DNA from: Oncomelania hupensis
Lineage: Eukaryota > Mollusca > Gastropoda > Littorinimorpha > Pomatiopsidae
Length of the DNA stretch: 64,000 nt
Assembly: GCA_036898135.1 (NCBI GenBank)
Contig: CM072514.1
Location: forward strand, 79,247,942 to 79,311,941
Reading direction: 5' to 3'
Below the pieces are notes generated by a model. The model did not search any database. It worked only from the letters and a program-made list of their open reading frames with translations, and had not been told where the DNA came from. Position numbers and translations under genes: made by a program. Shown here one piece after another: positions 45,541 to 57,129 of this stretch (position 1 is its first letter; every line of letters starts with the position of its first letter).

Positions 45541-45599
45541 ATAACATTAAACAAATTAAAAATTAAATAAATAGATAAATAAATAGATAAATAAATAGA

Positions 45600-45670
<71 letters not shown>

Positions 45671-45672
45671 AG
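45541..45672. repeat. (TAAA)n microsatellite
   Basis: Pure ataa/aaat repeats, with a tagataaa-type segment at the left. Confidence 0.95.
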
Positions 45673-45889
45673 TCAGGTTATTATGCTTGCATTTAAGAAA
45701 AAGTGTAAGGGGTGCAGCATTGAATATGTCTTCTAAACAGAAACAAAACTGTACAATGTAAAGGATTAATGTGAAGATCCCAATGTATATAATACAGATG
45801 AAAAATCTCAGCACAATAAGAATAACATCAATTCAAACCAGAAAATACACAGACTCCATTAGGTGCACATATGGAGGCAAAAACAAATC

Positions 45890-46075
45890 CAACATTTATT
45901 TTTTATTTAGATATATATCCCTTTTCCAGCTCAAGAGCTGCTCAAGGTGCTGGTCGATACAGGATCAAACTCAAACCCACAACTGCGCCAATTTGCAGCC
46001 TTAGGTGCAGTGCCTGATGCACCAGATCACTGAGCACAGACCTTGGAAACTGGGGATAGAGAACAATGGTCCTGT
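45890..46075 (-). mobile_element. SINE of the 'ctcaagagctgctcaaggcgctgg' family
   Basis: ttttccagctcaagagctgctcaaggtgctggtcgatacaggatc resembles 39555-39605. It continues with a common downstream part (agtgcctgatgcaccagatcactgagcacagacc). Confidence 0.55.
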
Positions 46076-46111
46076 ATCTTTTGGGATGCATTTATCATGT
46101 AACTGGTAGGT

Positions 46112-46385
46112 AACAGTAAGGTAAAGGTGGTCCTATAGCCTTGTGGCTGTAGGGGAGCGTGATGGAGATCACACTTATCTTGGGCCAGCATAATGAGGGT
46201 GATACCCATCTCTCTCCCTCGCTGCTTTACCTTCACCACCCTTAAGAGAGTAGGTACTCAGTCACAGTTGAGTCAACTGGGGGCGTTGTTATTTGTCGCT
46301 TCACGGTTTGCGGTCACCCATCCATGTGCTTACCGCACTGGGCAGTGCTTAACTTGCGGCACAGTAGCACCAAAGATAATTAAAT
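46112..46385 (-). mobile_element. 5S rRNA-headed SINE
   Basis: On the minus strand the 5' part reads aagttaagcactgcccagtg, then ggtaagcacatggatgggtgac, which follows 5S rRNA (agctaagcaacgtcgggcctggttagtacttggatgggtgacc). The remaining body ends in ggctataggaccacctttacc. The same full arrangement is at 50384-50680. Confidence 0.7.
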
Positions 46386-46714
46386 ACTCAAGATTGGTAT
46401 TAAAACTCTTTGCTGGCACTTACAAGAAGAAGACATTTCATAAGATCTTTGACATGGAATAGTGAAGACTTATTCTATTTACCAACTGTGATTGGTGTAC
46501 ATCGAGAACAGATTTTGTTCGTACTGTTTGTTGGGACAATAATTTTTTCTGATTCTGAGAAGTAAAACAAAAAAATGCAGTGAGTATCATCAGGGTGTGA
46601 GAATTGGGTAGCAAAACTGCAACTCAATAATAGACGAATAGGGGAAAACTGCAGATAAATAATTAGTTTAAGAAAACTACACAGACAGGAAAACCACATC
46701 GGTATAGCTACAGC

Positions 46715-46779
<65 letters not shown>

Positions 46780-47180
46780 AAAGAACAACAAAAAAAAATA
46801 AAATAATAATAATGGATGCTATATAAATGCTTTCCCCCAATTAAATCTTTAACCAGGCTCAAAGCGCGATGATCTGTACCAACATACATGCTCACATGTT
46901 TCACCCACTCTCACACACACAACAAGCACGCATCTATCACTCAAACATGTGGTGTAAAGGCAGGGAGATCGCTATTTGAAGAGGGAAAAGAAACTGAATT
47001 TTTAGTTTTGAAAATGTTTACATTGACTACATCCAACACCATTACTGAAGGGAGAGACAAAACTGGAGTACCCGGAGAAAACCCTCGGTGACCTGAGTAG
47101 TCTAGTACCTATAAGTCATATAAGTTCACCCCTTGTGGGAATCAAACCTGCGACCTTTGGCATATGGAACCAGTTCAATT
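46715..47180 (-). mobile_element. tRNA-headed SINE with TAA-repeat tail
   Basis: Minus-strand copy of the family at 7290. It has aatcaaacctgcgacc (B-box complement), then accctcggtgacctgag, ggagtacccggagaaaacc and (ATA)n at 46715-46777 as the tail. Confidence 0.65.
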
Positions 47181-47339
47181 CCTAGCAGGAATGCTAGACT
47201 GATATGAAATATGCAAAAGGAATAACTTAGTGCAGGAATAAGACCATTTGGAAGGCAGGGACAAAAGTGTAGTGGCGTTATTGGCACAGAAGTAAGAACA
47301 AATGCAATTACAATATCAGCACAAGCGTTTTACCAAGAA

Positions 47340-47612
47340 CGACAGTGGGATATTAGTGCAAAAGTAAGAACAATGCTGTGGAATATTTGCACAACAGTAA
47401 GAAAAACACAGTGGGGTATTGGCACACAAGTAAGAAAAACACAGTGGAATATTAGCACAACAGTAAGAAAAACACAGTGGAATATTAGCACAACAGTAAG
47501 GAAAACACAGTGGAATATTAGTACACAAGTAAGAAAAACACAGTGGAATATTATAGCACACAAGTAAGAAAAACACAGTGGAATATTATAGCACACAAGT
47601 ATGAAAAAAAAA
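47340..47612. repeat. Tandem repeat with 33-bp unit
   Basis: The unit aatattagcacaacagtaag + aaaaacacagtgg repeats about eight times, with 3-bp insertions in two units. Because 33 is a multiple of three it produces artefactual open frames on both strands. Confidence 0.9.
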
Positions 47613-47843
47613 CGGGGGGAAATTAGTTCTAGAAAAATTAGGTAGGCAGGACAACATACGAAGGCAATAAAGAGGAATCAGAAAATATGCAGAGGAATAT
47701 TAGTAGTGGAGGAATATTTTAAAAAAACACGGAAGTGGAATATTAGTTCAGGAGCATGTAGATAAGGCAGCAAAAAACGCAGTAGAAAAAAACGAGTCAA
47801 GAAAGGCATGGAGGCAAAGATGGCAGGAAGTGAACATAACTAC

Positions 47844-48497
47844 CTCCTTGCTGGACACCCAACTCATTGACGACTTCGGCCTATTCCCAAACTCCTCCGT
47901 GTCCGACAAGCCTCTGGACACAGGACGCACCTTGTCGGACGCCAATCCCACAGGCCATGGAGGACTTTCATGATCCGATGCTGGCGTCATGCCGCCATCT
48001 CTGAAAAACTCCATCGGCTGCTTGCGCGCTTTGTGCTCTTGCATCAGTCTGTTGCGCATGGAGCTGGCAGTGGATGACCTGGCCATGCTTTGAGCGTCGG
48101 ACGCGGCTGTGGGTAAAGGAAGTACGGAGGGAAGAGGGGGGACTTGAACTGGAGTGGGGATAGCACCATCTTCCCCTTCGCCGACGTTCGCTCTTTCACT
48201 GTTGTCTGAAGGAGTTGCTGACGAGAGTTTCTTCCGTTGTGCACTCCTGTCCCTCACTCCTGGTGTAGGATCCTGCTCCCCAGAGTGATCAGACCCTTGG
48301 GACGACCGCCGAGATTTGTGCCTAGCTTGGTTGGTGGAGGAAAGGTCAGACCTGGTGGTGATGTCCACGCTGATAGTTTCAGAGACATCTTCAGCGTCTC
48401 CCTTCTCTATATCGCCGCGGTCAGTGTGACCCTCTTTGCCGTTTTGTTGATTTGGTTTTTGCTGCGATGCTGTAGCAGCTCTGCTTTCTGCTTTCTG
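47844..48497 (-). CDS. Host gene exon K, long Ser-rich exon
   Basis: The longest exon found (654 nt, or 651 if the acceptor 3 bases later is used). Acceptor acatag or tagcag, donor gtagtt, phase 0 on both sides. It encodes a polar, Ser/Asp/Arg-rich segment: ASQQKPNQQNGKEGHTDR, RHKSRRSSQGSDHSGEQD, PTPVQVPPLPSVLPLPTA, then a more conserved-looking part (RNRLMQEHKARKQPMEFF, PVGLASDKVRPVSRGLSD). No domain is recognised. The composition suggests a disordered scaffold region. Confidence 0.85.
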
Positions 48498-49616
48498 CTA
48501 TGTTCAGGGTTTAAAAATGGATGGAGGATTAGGATAATGAGACACACTACAATTAAAATGCATTTGTTAAACCTTCACTGTATGTTGGGTAGGAGTCAGG
48601 GCCATTAAGGTGTACATATTCATTACTGTATAACTTTTTTTTCCACAAATTGACTGGACACTTTAAATTTGGCACATAAAAGCTCAAACTATTTTTTAAA
48701 ATTTTTTTTCATAGTTACACCGAGTTTTCAAGTAATCTATTCAACTTTGCACTTTTTTTTTTTTTAAGATTAATATAAAGTTTGGAGTCAAACATTATTT
48801 CTGACATACAGCAAAGGTTACATTCAACAGTGATATATGAGTTTTTGAGATAATGAATAATAATAACCGTACAATAATACCATGGGATGATTATATGTTC
48901 CAGTGTTCATGCATGTAAATGTTTCCATATAACTGAACACACAAAATCATGAAATGAAAACTGCAATAAGGAAGGAATGAACTGGACTTTCATGCATTCA
49001 AAAAATACTAACTACTTACCATAAAACATTGGAATAATATATTTGGACAAAACTAATACTCAACTGTGCATGCTAGGTTTAACAGGTAATAATAATGAAC
49101 AACAGCCATCATCAGTGATTATAACATTGACATATAATATAATAATATTATACTTTAGTTTAAAGTTACAACACTAAAAACAAACAACACACAAATTACG
49201 TTCATGCCAAGTATTCCTATTTCTTGCCCGTTTTGCAAGGCCGGGCCCATAACTCTGTTTATGGGAGTAAACTGCTTCCATGCTAACCATTCAGTGCTTA
49301 CTATACCAAAAAATTTTATATATACAACTGTCAACAACTGTTTTGACTAACTTGTTTCAGCATTTTTGAAGTTCCTTTCACTGTTTCGTCTTCCATCAGG
49401 TTTTGCTGCTTGTTCATACAGCACAGCTGAGACTAGCTTAATTAAGACCTTCTCCTCCTCCGCTACGACTTTGGAAACAGACCAGAGGCTTTATCTAGTC
49501 TCAGCTACGCTGTATGTTTGCTACTTCTACTTACAAAGGCCAGTTTTATACTTCAGCCAGCAATTGTCCAATAATCAACCATACAATTATTACAGCTATC
49601 AACAAGAGTTATCTAC
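48498..49616. other. Intron, AT-rich, no feature
   Basis: Nothing recognised. Confidence 0.45.
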
Positions 49617-49760
49617 CTTGGCTGCCATGGCCGCCCTGTCTGTGCCTTGTGCTTGGTCTTTCTGGTCTTTGTCTGTGTCTGGCCGCGTCCCCCTCTTGGG
49701 TAACTTGCGTTGCGTACCAGCCATTTTCTTCTTGGCGGGAGTTCGGTGAGTCTGTTCCGG
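49617..49760 (-). CDS. Host gene exon J, basic
   Basis: Acceptor atcacag and donor gtagat, phase 0 on both sides. The peptide is Lys/Arg-rich (THRTPAKKKMAGTQRKLPKR, then DKDQKDQAQGTDRAAMAAK). Confidence 0.85.
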
Positions 49761-50383
49761 CTGTGATGACAATACAGTAAAAACGACACACATTTTGGGA
49801 TGAAAATATACAACTGTAAGTATGTAAGTTAAAATGAAAATGATTTCTTAAAACTGTAGACCTGCCAATTCTAACAGCTGCATATACGTCAGGATCTAAC
49901 ACCATTTGGGCTGGCAAAAATCACACAAAGCCAGTGATTACAAAATTAAACCTGCTGCGTCATTCTACAGCTGATGACATTATGAAACAGTGGGCAATTA
50001 AAGTGCTAGAACCTTAGTTTCAGACAAAATTTGCCATCATTGAAGCATTAGGGTTTGAGGGGAAGCGATGGGCAGGGGACAAATGCAATCGCAGTGGTTA
50101 GCATGGAGGGAGTTAAAACATTGCCTTTACATGTATTTCGCTATAACGCTTCATCAGGAGTTACAAGCCAATTGAGAAATAAAATCCAGTTCTTCTAACA
50201 TATGTATGCATGCTTGTTTGTGGAGCCTGTCAACAGCGCCCATTTGAAAGAAATATTTATTTTTTAAATGTGCTGCAATGATGATATATGGAAAAAAAGA
50301 ACTGAAAACTGGTTAATGGATCATTACAGAATAAAACAAGAAAAAAAAAGAACGAAAGAAAGAATTAAGAATGGACGTGGTAA
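49761..50383. other. Intron, no gene recognised
   Basis: cgctataacgcttcatcaggagttaca at 50139-50165 recurs as cactaaaacgcttcgtcaggagttaca at 60025-60051, so a short dispersed repeat is present. Confidence 0.45.
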
Positions 50384-50680
50384 AAGGTAAAGGTAGTCCC
50401 ATAGCCTTGTGGCCGTAGGGGAGCGTGATGTTGGAGATCACACTTATCTTGGGCCAGCGTAATGAGGGTGATGCCCAACTCTCTCCCTCGCTGCTTTACC
50501 TTCCCCACCCTCAAGAGAGTAGGTACTCAATCACAGTTGAGTCAACTGGGGGCGTTGTTGTTTGTCGCTTCACACCTTAGCAGTCACCCATCCAAGTGCT
50601 AACCGCACCGGACGGTGCTTCACTTTCGACACAGTAGCGAGTGCTCCAACCACTGCACTATCCGACGTGGGGGCTCACTA
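50384..50680 (-). mobile_element. 5S rRNA-headed SINE, near full length
   Basis: The minus-strand head has gaagcaccgtccggtgcgg + ttagcacttggatgggtgac, close to the 5S rRNA A-to-C-box region. The body (gtcaagagagtaggtactc reversed; ggtaaagcagcgagggagag) and the tail ctatgggactacctttacc match 46112-46385 and 41666-41748. Confidence 0.75.
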
Positions 50681-50859
50681 TTTTACATCAAGGTAGAAAG
50701 ATTGCAGGGTAGGTACAGAAATTTCTTGATTTCTGTAGGAAAAAAATTAATTAATTTTTAAAAAAAAATATATATATATAATAAAATAATGCACTAGTCC
50801 TCTATACTAGTAGAAGTTAAATAAAAACAACATATATACATATACAAGTTATACTAAGA

Positions 50860-51015
50860 AAAATCACAGTGGTGGAGCACAGGGTGGTTGAAAGGAAACT
50901 CCCTATTGACAATGACTGATAACTTTTGTCAATAGTTTTTCTTTGCCTGAAACAACATGGAATGGAATCCTTACAGTGGTACAATTGAATTGCTATCTCT
51001 GACTGACCCATCGCC
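50860..51015 (+). repeat. Dispersed repeat family X, copy 4
   Basis: gtggttgaaaggaaactccctattg ... gaatccttacagtggtacaattgaattgctatctctgactg matches the other copies; the right part is lost. Confidence 0.6.
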
Positions 51016-51385
51016 TTGGTCGTATGTCAGCTGAGCTCGTCCACACAGTGTCAATGCAAAGACACTGCAATCAAAATTACCAATATAATTTCCCAAATAC
51101 AGTGGGGTTTACCTTTGAATATCACTTCTTTCCAAACCAACCATGCATCTCCATATCCAGTTAAAAAAAGGGGATCACCATCTCCAGGAAAAGCAAAACC
51201 TCATGCAGCAACAATTACACAAGCCAAATCTTGAGCCATTCACCAGCAAGCCATAACAAATAAACTTCTGATTCCAAAATACCCGAACACAAACAAATGG
51301 GATTTAAAAAAAACCAAGAGCAAACCCTGGAACACTGGCCATTATTTGTTGTTTTTGTTGTTGTTGTAAGTTACACAACTCTCCC

Positions 51386-51631
51386 TTAAGTCCTTTCCTC
51401 CATTCGCTGAGAAAATCCATTAAAAAAGAAGATCTTTCGGTCATTGGAAGAGAGGATTTTGGGACCTCTCTTTTCTCTAGGCAGCTTAATGCCAGCAGGC
51501 CTATCTCCTCTCAATCGTTGCTTTACTTTCCATGGCTCTAAAAGGACCCAGGCATCCATTCCCAGCGGAGTGGACATGGGTGTGTCGTGCGCCGCTTGTT
51601 TCATCCTTTGTGTTGTTTGGTTGGGTGGCAC
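51386..51631 (-). other. Open frame of unknown origin
   Basis: An 81-codon frame reads MKQAAHDTPMSTPLGMDAWV and PWKVKQRLRGDRPAGIKLPR. It looks protein-like, but it lacks phase-matching splice sites for the host gene and no domain is recognised. It may derive from an unrecognised repeat. Confidence 0.3.
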
Positions 51632-51649
51632 AGCAACGTAGTGAATTGG

Positions 51650-51715
51650 TCTCGCTATACATGTTTCAGGTTAAGCAATGTCAAGTGCAGTTTGTACTTG
51701 GATGGGTGACCATAC
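51650..51715 (+). mobile_element. 5S rRNA-derived sequence (pseudogene or SINE head)
   Basis: tttcaggttaagcaatgtc followed by aagtgcagtttgtacttgg and atgggtgaccatac follows the 3' two-thirds of 5S rRNA (gaagttaagcaacgtcgggc, then ttagtacttggatgggtgacc). It lacks the beginning and end of the gene, so it is not a functional 5S locus. Confidence 0.75.
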
Positions 51716-51769
51716 CTAAAAGGCAACCACGTACCATTATAAAACAACTACGGATTTCAAAATCCATAA

Positions 51770-52440
51770 TTTAGATTTAGATTTAGATATTCAATGTTTA
51801 CAGAATCCAGCAGACTGCCACGAGCCAAATCAGGACCATACAAAACTATTCAAAATCAAACATGAATATTAACATTAAAAAAATAATTAAAGATGAAAAT
51901 AAAACTAGCATTACTAATGAAATTTAACCAAGTATATCAAAATGATAATATGACCTTTATGCGATAAAATAAACCAACATCCCGTAAAAGTGGAAACAGG
52001 TTCTGACCATTGCAAACTGTAAAAATCTCATTAAAAGGTATTGAACCAAAATATCTTTCTCTGTCATCAACCAAATCGGCACATTCAGACACAAAATGGC
52101 GGATGGAAAAGGAGTTGTCACATGCAAAGCACCACGGTGGTTCTTTTCATTTCAAAAGGAACCTATGGGTGACATGAGTATGATCAATTTTAAGGCGAGC
52201 CAAAACAGTTTCTTCTTTGCAAGTTGTCTGCCACATCCGTTTAAAATAAGAGCCAGTCACACAACGCAGGTCAGAGTATGGAACAAACTGGAAAACCTCT
52301 GAAGGAAAATCAAGATGAAGAGTTTCTTTAGCCGCTTTGTCCACAGCAATATTGCCGCGGATGCCCAGGTAACCACAAAAAGCTTTTTACCCTCAGAAAC
52401 AAGTTGTTTCTGGAGATCATGGATCTCTACCAGAAAAAGG
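51770..52440 (-). pseudogene. LINE fragment with RNase H end and zinc knuckle
   Basis: Minus-strand frames, with at least one frameshift, read EIHDLQKQLVSEGKKLF, GIRGNIAVDKAAKETLHL and RLKIDHTHVTHRFLLK. After a stop they continue PPWCFACDNSFSIRHFVSEC. GxxGN(xx)AD-like RNase H and the final Cys/His motif are typical of the C-terminus of I/Jockey-type LINEs. The 3' end is a short (TAAATC)n-like repeat at 51770-51790. Confidence 0.7.
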
Positions 52441-52756
52441 TAAAAAATTTGCAGGGGTAGGAAAAAGTATTTTTGGATTACAAGGGAACGTACATATATT
52501 TCTTGAGGGATCTAGATACAATTACAAGAAAAGTTTTTTTTTTTAACTTTTTTTTTAAATTTGTCACACTTTTTTGTCCCTTTTTATCTGGAAATTCTGG
52601 GCCGCCTCCCCTTAAGGGAAGGCGTAGTTGCAGTCTGTTGTGCACCCAAACCCAACCTACCTAATATTAGTTGTGTTTTTTTAAATTTTGGTGGAGAAGC
52701 AAACCGGATTACCATGAGAACCCCCTCATGAGATGTTGCCCGAGTCGAAAGTAACC

Positions 52757-53925
52757 CAGCTAACCACAATTTCGGGGCCCGATGGGGCAGCCCGATGGGG
52801 CCCGGATCGGGCTACCGATCGGGGCCCGATCGGGCAAATGGAAATTGGAACCGACTCGGGCCCGATTCGGGCAAAGATCGGGTGATCGTCGGGCTACCCG
52901 AAACTTACCCGATCGTAACCCCACGTTCGCCAAACAGTAGCCCGACTTTCGATAAAGATTGGGCGATCGTCGGGGTACCCAAAACTTACCCGACCGTAAC
53001 CCAACCTCTGCCGAACGGTAACCCGATTCCGGCAAAGATCGGGCATACGTCAGGATACCCAACACCAACCCTATTGTAACCCAACTTAAACCAGAAACAA
53101 CCCCGATAATGCCCCATCCCTGGCCAATGCTGATTTACCCTAAAATCATATCCCACATATTGTTTATGATATGTGATTGCATGAAGAAAAAATTGAGATG
53201 TCTGGTGTTAATAGGGACTGTCGGCACAGGCGTTTTTGTTTTCGGAAGTCCTTGGTGTGTCCCCACTTAAGTATTTACACACCATTTCGATAACGATATA
53301 GCCTATATTAACGTGATCTTCGTCGCTATCGAAATCGTGTGTAAATACATAAACGAAAGGCAAAGCACCCAAAAAACAACCACAGTGAAAATAGAAATAG
53401 GTTTTCGCAGGCAAACACAATATCCGAGCACATGCAACTGTAGAACTTAGAAGAAAATTGGCGCCTAAGTACAACCGGAAAAGACCAGCAGTAATGGGCA
53501 CGGAAATTTACCATTGACTTATAATGTATAAATAAATACAATAGTTAAAAGAAACACTGTAACAATATTTTACATATTGTATGATAAAAATTAAGAATTA
53601 TAAGAACAATTAAATAATTATATCTTGCTGAATTGATTTTGTATAAATATTTTTCACATACATACGCCGCAGCATATGTGAAGCAGACGAAACATTCCAG
53701 ACAGTTTAGCCAATTAGAAGCGAGAGTAGGCCTATGTTAGCGTGTGCGCAGTGTGGCTTTGTGGTGGGGCAGAATCGGGCTGCAGACGGGAGGGCGAATC
53801 GTTACATTTCTAGACTCCGCTACGCAACGGGTTTTTGTAGGGCTATGTGGGTCCCTACTAAAACCCGACAAAAGTCGGGATGCCCTATGCGGCCCCAGTG
53901 GGGCCCCGATCGGGCTGGTTTGCTG
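52757..53925. mobile_element. GC-rich-ended element with CCCGATCGGGC repeats, candidate TIR element
   Basis: The ends cagctaaccacaatttcgg ggccc and, reversed, cagcaaaccagcccgatcgg ggcccc form imperfect inverted termini. The left part contains three units of about 80 bp (ggcaaagatcgggtgatcgt, then tacccgaaacttacccgatc...). The middle (53100-53700) is AT-rich without a transposase. No clear target duplication was found, so the class is unknown. Confidence 0.55.
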
Positions 53926-54229
53926 GGAAATAATATTGGGAGAAACATAACGCCCAGATGCTGGATTGATCCCACACCTGTCAGGCGCCATTGGTTTCTA
54001 GCCTGTGGATAAGGCATTAGTCCTGCTTTAGACCAGTCGGCCACAATCTATGTTTATATAGCGCATATATTTAATTGAGGTAAACAGTTAATAACTAATG
54101 ACTTTTTTCCCCAAACCAAGAAAAGCAGAAAATAAAAGACGAGTCTATACCAGTTGATCTGCTGTAGACACATTTTTGGTGCTGGCACCTGTACTAGGCT
54201 ACAAAAGAATAACATAATACTAATACTAA
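53926..54229. other. Intron, no feature
   Basis: Nothing recognised. Confidence 0.4.
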
Positions 54230-54261
54230 TACTACTACTACTACTAATAATAATAATAGTG

Positions 54262-54342
<81 letters not shown>

Positions 54343-54435
54343 TTAATAATACTAATAATTACGATGTTGATGATGATGATAATGATGATGATGATGAAGA
54401 TAATAAAGATGATGATGATAATAATAATGCAGGGT
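54220..54435. repeat. (TAA)n/(TGA)n compound microsatellite
   Basis: Pure TAA for about 110 bp, flanked by CTA- and GAT-type triplets. It gives long spurious open frames. Confidence 0.95.
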
Positions 54436-54571
54436 GCTATTAAACAAAATGTGTCCCTAACCAAGTGCCCAGAGCACACTCTTGGTAACAAAGTTATACT
54501 AAAATTTAAGACCCATAGCCTTCCTACAGTTATGTTCAAAATTTCAACAAATTGATCCTGGATATTACTCA

Positions 54572-54657
54572 AAAGAAGAAGAAGAAGAAGAAGAAGAAGA
54601 AGAAGAAGAAGAAGAAGAAGAAGAAGAAAAATAAGAAGAAGAAGAAGAAGAATAAGA
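54572..54657. repeat. (GAA)n microsatellite close to exon I
   Basis: About 27 GAA units with rare TAA. It ends 38 bp downstream of the exon I donor (in transcript direction). Confidence 0.95.
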
Positions 54658-54694
54658 AGGCACAGTGAGGAAGAGATAGGTTTCCACTGCATAC

Positions 54695-54894
54695 CCAAGA
54701 TGACTCTTGCTGTGCAATGTGAGAGTGATCAGCTTCCTTCTGCGCAGGGGGTGCTGGCGGTCGCCTCCCTTTCATCAGCGCCGCAGCATCAATTTCCACA
54801 TCAGCGATGCCCCTACGCGTCCGTCGTGGCGCGGACAGGTCTTGCTTTTCTTCTTTGTCTGCCTTTTCGCCCGCTCTCGACTGCATTTGTTTGG
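54695..54894 (-). CDS. Host gene exon I
   Basis: Acceptor tgtctag and donor gtatgc. Encodes KQMQSRAGEKADKEEKQDL, TRRGIADVEIDAAALMKG and HSHIAQQESSW. Phase 1 in and phase 0 out. Charged; the first part could be helical. Confidence 0.85.
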
Positions 54895-56199
54895 CTAGAC
54901 ATAACAAAGTACACACGCAGTTACCTACAAGCTACACAAGACAGCAAGACCAATAATCATCTGTATCTACCAGGTTATACCACTAGACAAAACAGGACTG
55001 CTGAGCTACAGTACCTCCACTGTTCTCCCTTGCCACCCCCATCCGCATGTCACGTTCTGTTAATGGATTTTCTTATGCTGATAGTCATAGTTATTCATCT
55101 TTTCAGATGTTTGAATTTTACTAATAAACCATGATCTTAGGTCTGTGTTCAACAATATATTTTAAACCTTATTAATTACTTATTGTTTTTACTACCTCAA
55201 AGTTGTTATTCCCCAAAAGTTTGTTTTTTTTTAACCATAAATGTGAATAAATAAGTCACTGAAATAAAATTTTATAAATATATCCAAAATTCAACCAAAC
55301 AAACGCTCTCATTTCTGGCCAAAGCAAATCCAGCTTCAAACAGGCAAACCAGCCAGCCAACTATAAAGATGAAAAAGCAAAAAAAGAAAAACAACAACAA
55401 ACAAACAAGAATTTAACTATTACTATAAAGACACTCTGAAAACAAACAACCAAGCAACGATCAATAAAACAGCAGTAAAATGACAGGCTGTATCACTCAA
55501 TAGAAAAATATTTTTAACAAATACAATATTAAGTATGATTGTGGCAGTCAAGATTGAAAACCAAGTCTCTAAAGTGTATTAAAAATAAATAAATAAATAA
55601 AAACAAAAATAGCTGCAGGCTTTTTACAACCCTATCCCTAACAAAAAATATTAGACTTTTTGGGGGGCTTGTAAGGAGAGTGGTAGGCGATTCTCAGTTA
55701 TGTGAGGCAGATGACCATCTTTCCTGTCTCACTGCTTTTGTTTCTCTGGTTCGGAAGTGAGCCAGGTATTCATGCATGACATTCACATCTCTGCACGTTT
55801 CTTATGGTAAGGGCAGACACCGTATTTTCTTGCGTTGTTATGATAATGCTGGGTGGTCACCAAACCAAGTACACACCGAAATGGACTCAACTCAACTTCC
55901 GACCAACAGCCTCTGCCCCTAAGCACTAACTCTGTCACGCCACCAAAATAATGTGGCCGTGGCACCAATCCATTGTAGTCAGTGCTGACCCTGAACTAAC
56001 ACAGTTTTTATGGGTTTTTTCTAGAAGCCACACAAATCGTAATACAACCTTCTGTGTTGTACACATGCCCTGTTTTATACCTAACTGAAAACAGAGTAGT
56101 CACAATGGTCAGAACAAACCTAAACAATGTCACTCCAGTGATGCCAGGCTACAATACTTACATTAATGTACGCTGCCCAACCTGAAAATTAAGATGCTT
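54895..56199. other. Intron, no gene recognised
   Basis: A/T-rich; no repeat boundary recognised. Confidence 0.45.
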
Positions 56200-56415
56200 T
56201 CTAGCATGTGCCTATTTCAAAACCTTTGGGAACATTTCGAGCTAGCTTTCAACAAACGTAACAAATAACATAATGTTTCTAGCATGTGCCTATTTTAGAT
56301 TTCAGGGAATATTTCTAGCACGTGGCTATAGTTTTCATCCAACAAACAAAACACGTGTTTCCAGGCATGTGTCTATTTTAAACTTTTGAGTAACATTTTC
56401 TAGCACGTGGCTATG
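56200..56415. repeat. Short tandem repeat (tttctagcatgtgcctatttta)
   Basis: tttctagca(t/c)gt(g)gcctat... recurs five times at about 50-60 bp intervals. Confidence 0.6.
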
Positions 56416-56436
56416 ATCACACTGCTCCTACCATAC

Positions 56437-56475
56437 CTGCTTCTTGCTTTTTGCGATCTTTCTCCTTCTGCATAA
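56437..56475 (-). CDS. Host gene exon H (microexon-like, 39 nt)
   Basis: Acceptor gcggcag and donor gtatgg; encodes VMQKEKDRKKQEA across both phase-1 junctions. Very short, but the frame fits both neighbours. Confidence 0.75.
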
Positions 56476-56746
56476 CTGCCGCTGATCACCACAAAAATGT
56501 CCCATCAAACGACAAACGAAATTAATACGAAAGCAAATGATGTAACTAGAATTCTACAACATGACATGAAATACAAATATATGCAGAAAAGGAAAAAGAG
56601 GAGAATAATTTGAGACTAGGGCAAAAAGGAACGAAGCAACAACGAAACACAAAAAGAAAAGACGTGAAAAGGACATATCAATTTTAAACAATTCCTTCGT
56701 TCATTTATTAATAAGTGAGAGAAAATGCGTTAAAAGTTAAATTTAC

Positions 56747-56825
56747 CCGCCACCAGCTCCAGGTCGGGGATCTTCTTTTTGGGCAGCCTAGCTTCTATCT
56801 GATCTTCAATATCGCTCTTCTCTTC
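56747..56825 (-). CDS. Host gene exon G
   Basis: Acceptor tttgacag and donor gtaaat; encodes EEKSDIEDQIEARLPKKKI and PDLELVA. Phase 0 in, 1 out. Confidence 0.85.
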
Positions 56826-57129
56826 CTGTCAAACACAGGAAAGACAAACAATTTCATTATATTGAAATGAGACATTTATAGATAGAAAACAGCCAATACC
56901 ACTATCAAGGGAGGGATTGAGGAAACCAGAGTACCCCAGAAGAAATAAATACCTTCAGTGACCTGCAAAGCCTCACCCTTAGTCTTTTTCAGGGTAAAGT
57001 GGGCGCTCCGTCTTGATGAAGAAGTAACTCCAAAGCAGAACGTTTGTGCTGGGGATGGAAAGTTGGAAACCAACACGCTAAAACAGATATAATCACAGGT
57101 CCGGTACCATTGTAGTGACTAAAACGGTT
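56826..57129. other. Intron, no feature
   Basis: A segment accagagtaccccagaagaa ... resembles the SINE body in reverse, suggesting an extra fragment. Confidence 0.4.

Noticed and set aside
51386..51631. An additional host exon between exons I and J
   Set aside because: The frame looks protein-like, but the available acceptors do not give phase 0 as exons I and J require.
51650..51715. Functional 5S rRNA gene
   Set aside because: Only the middle and C-box part is present, with substitutions and no matching ends.
54054..54698. Open frame rich in Ile and Leu
   Set aside because: Translation of (TAA)n and (GAA)n tracts.
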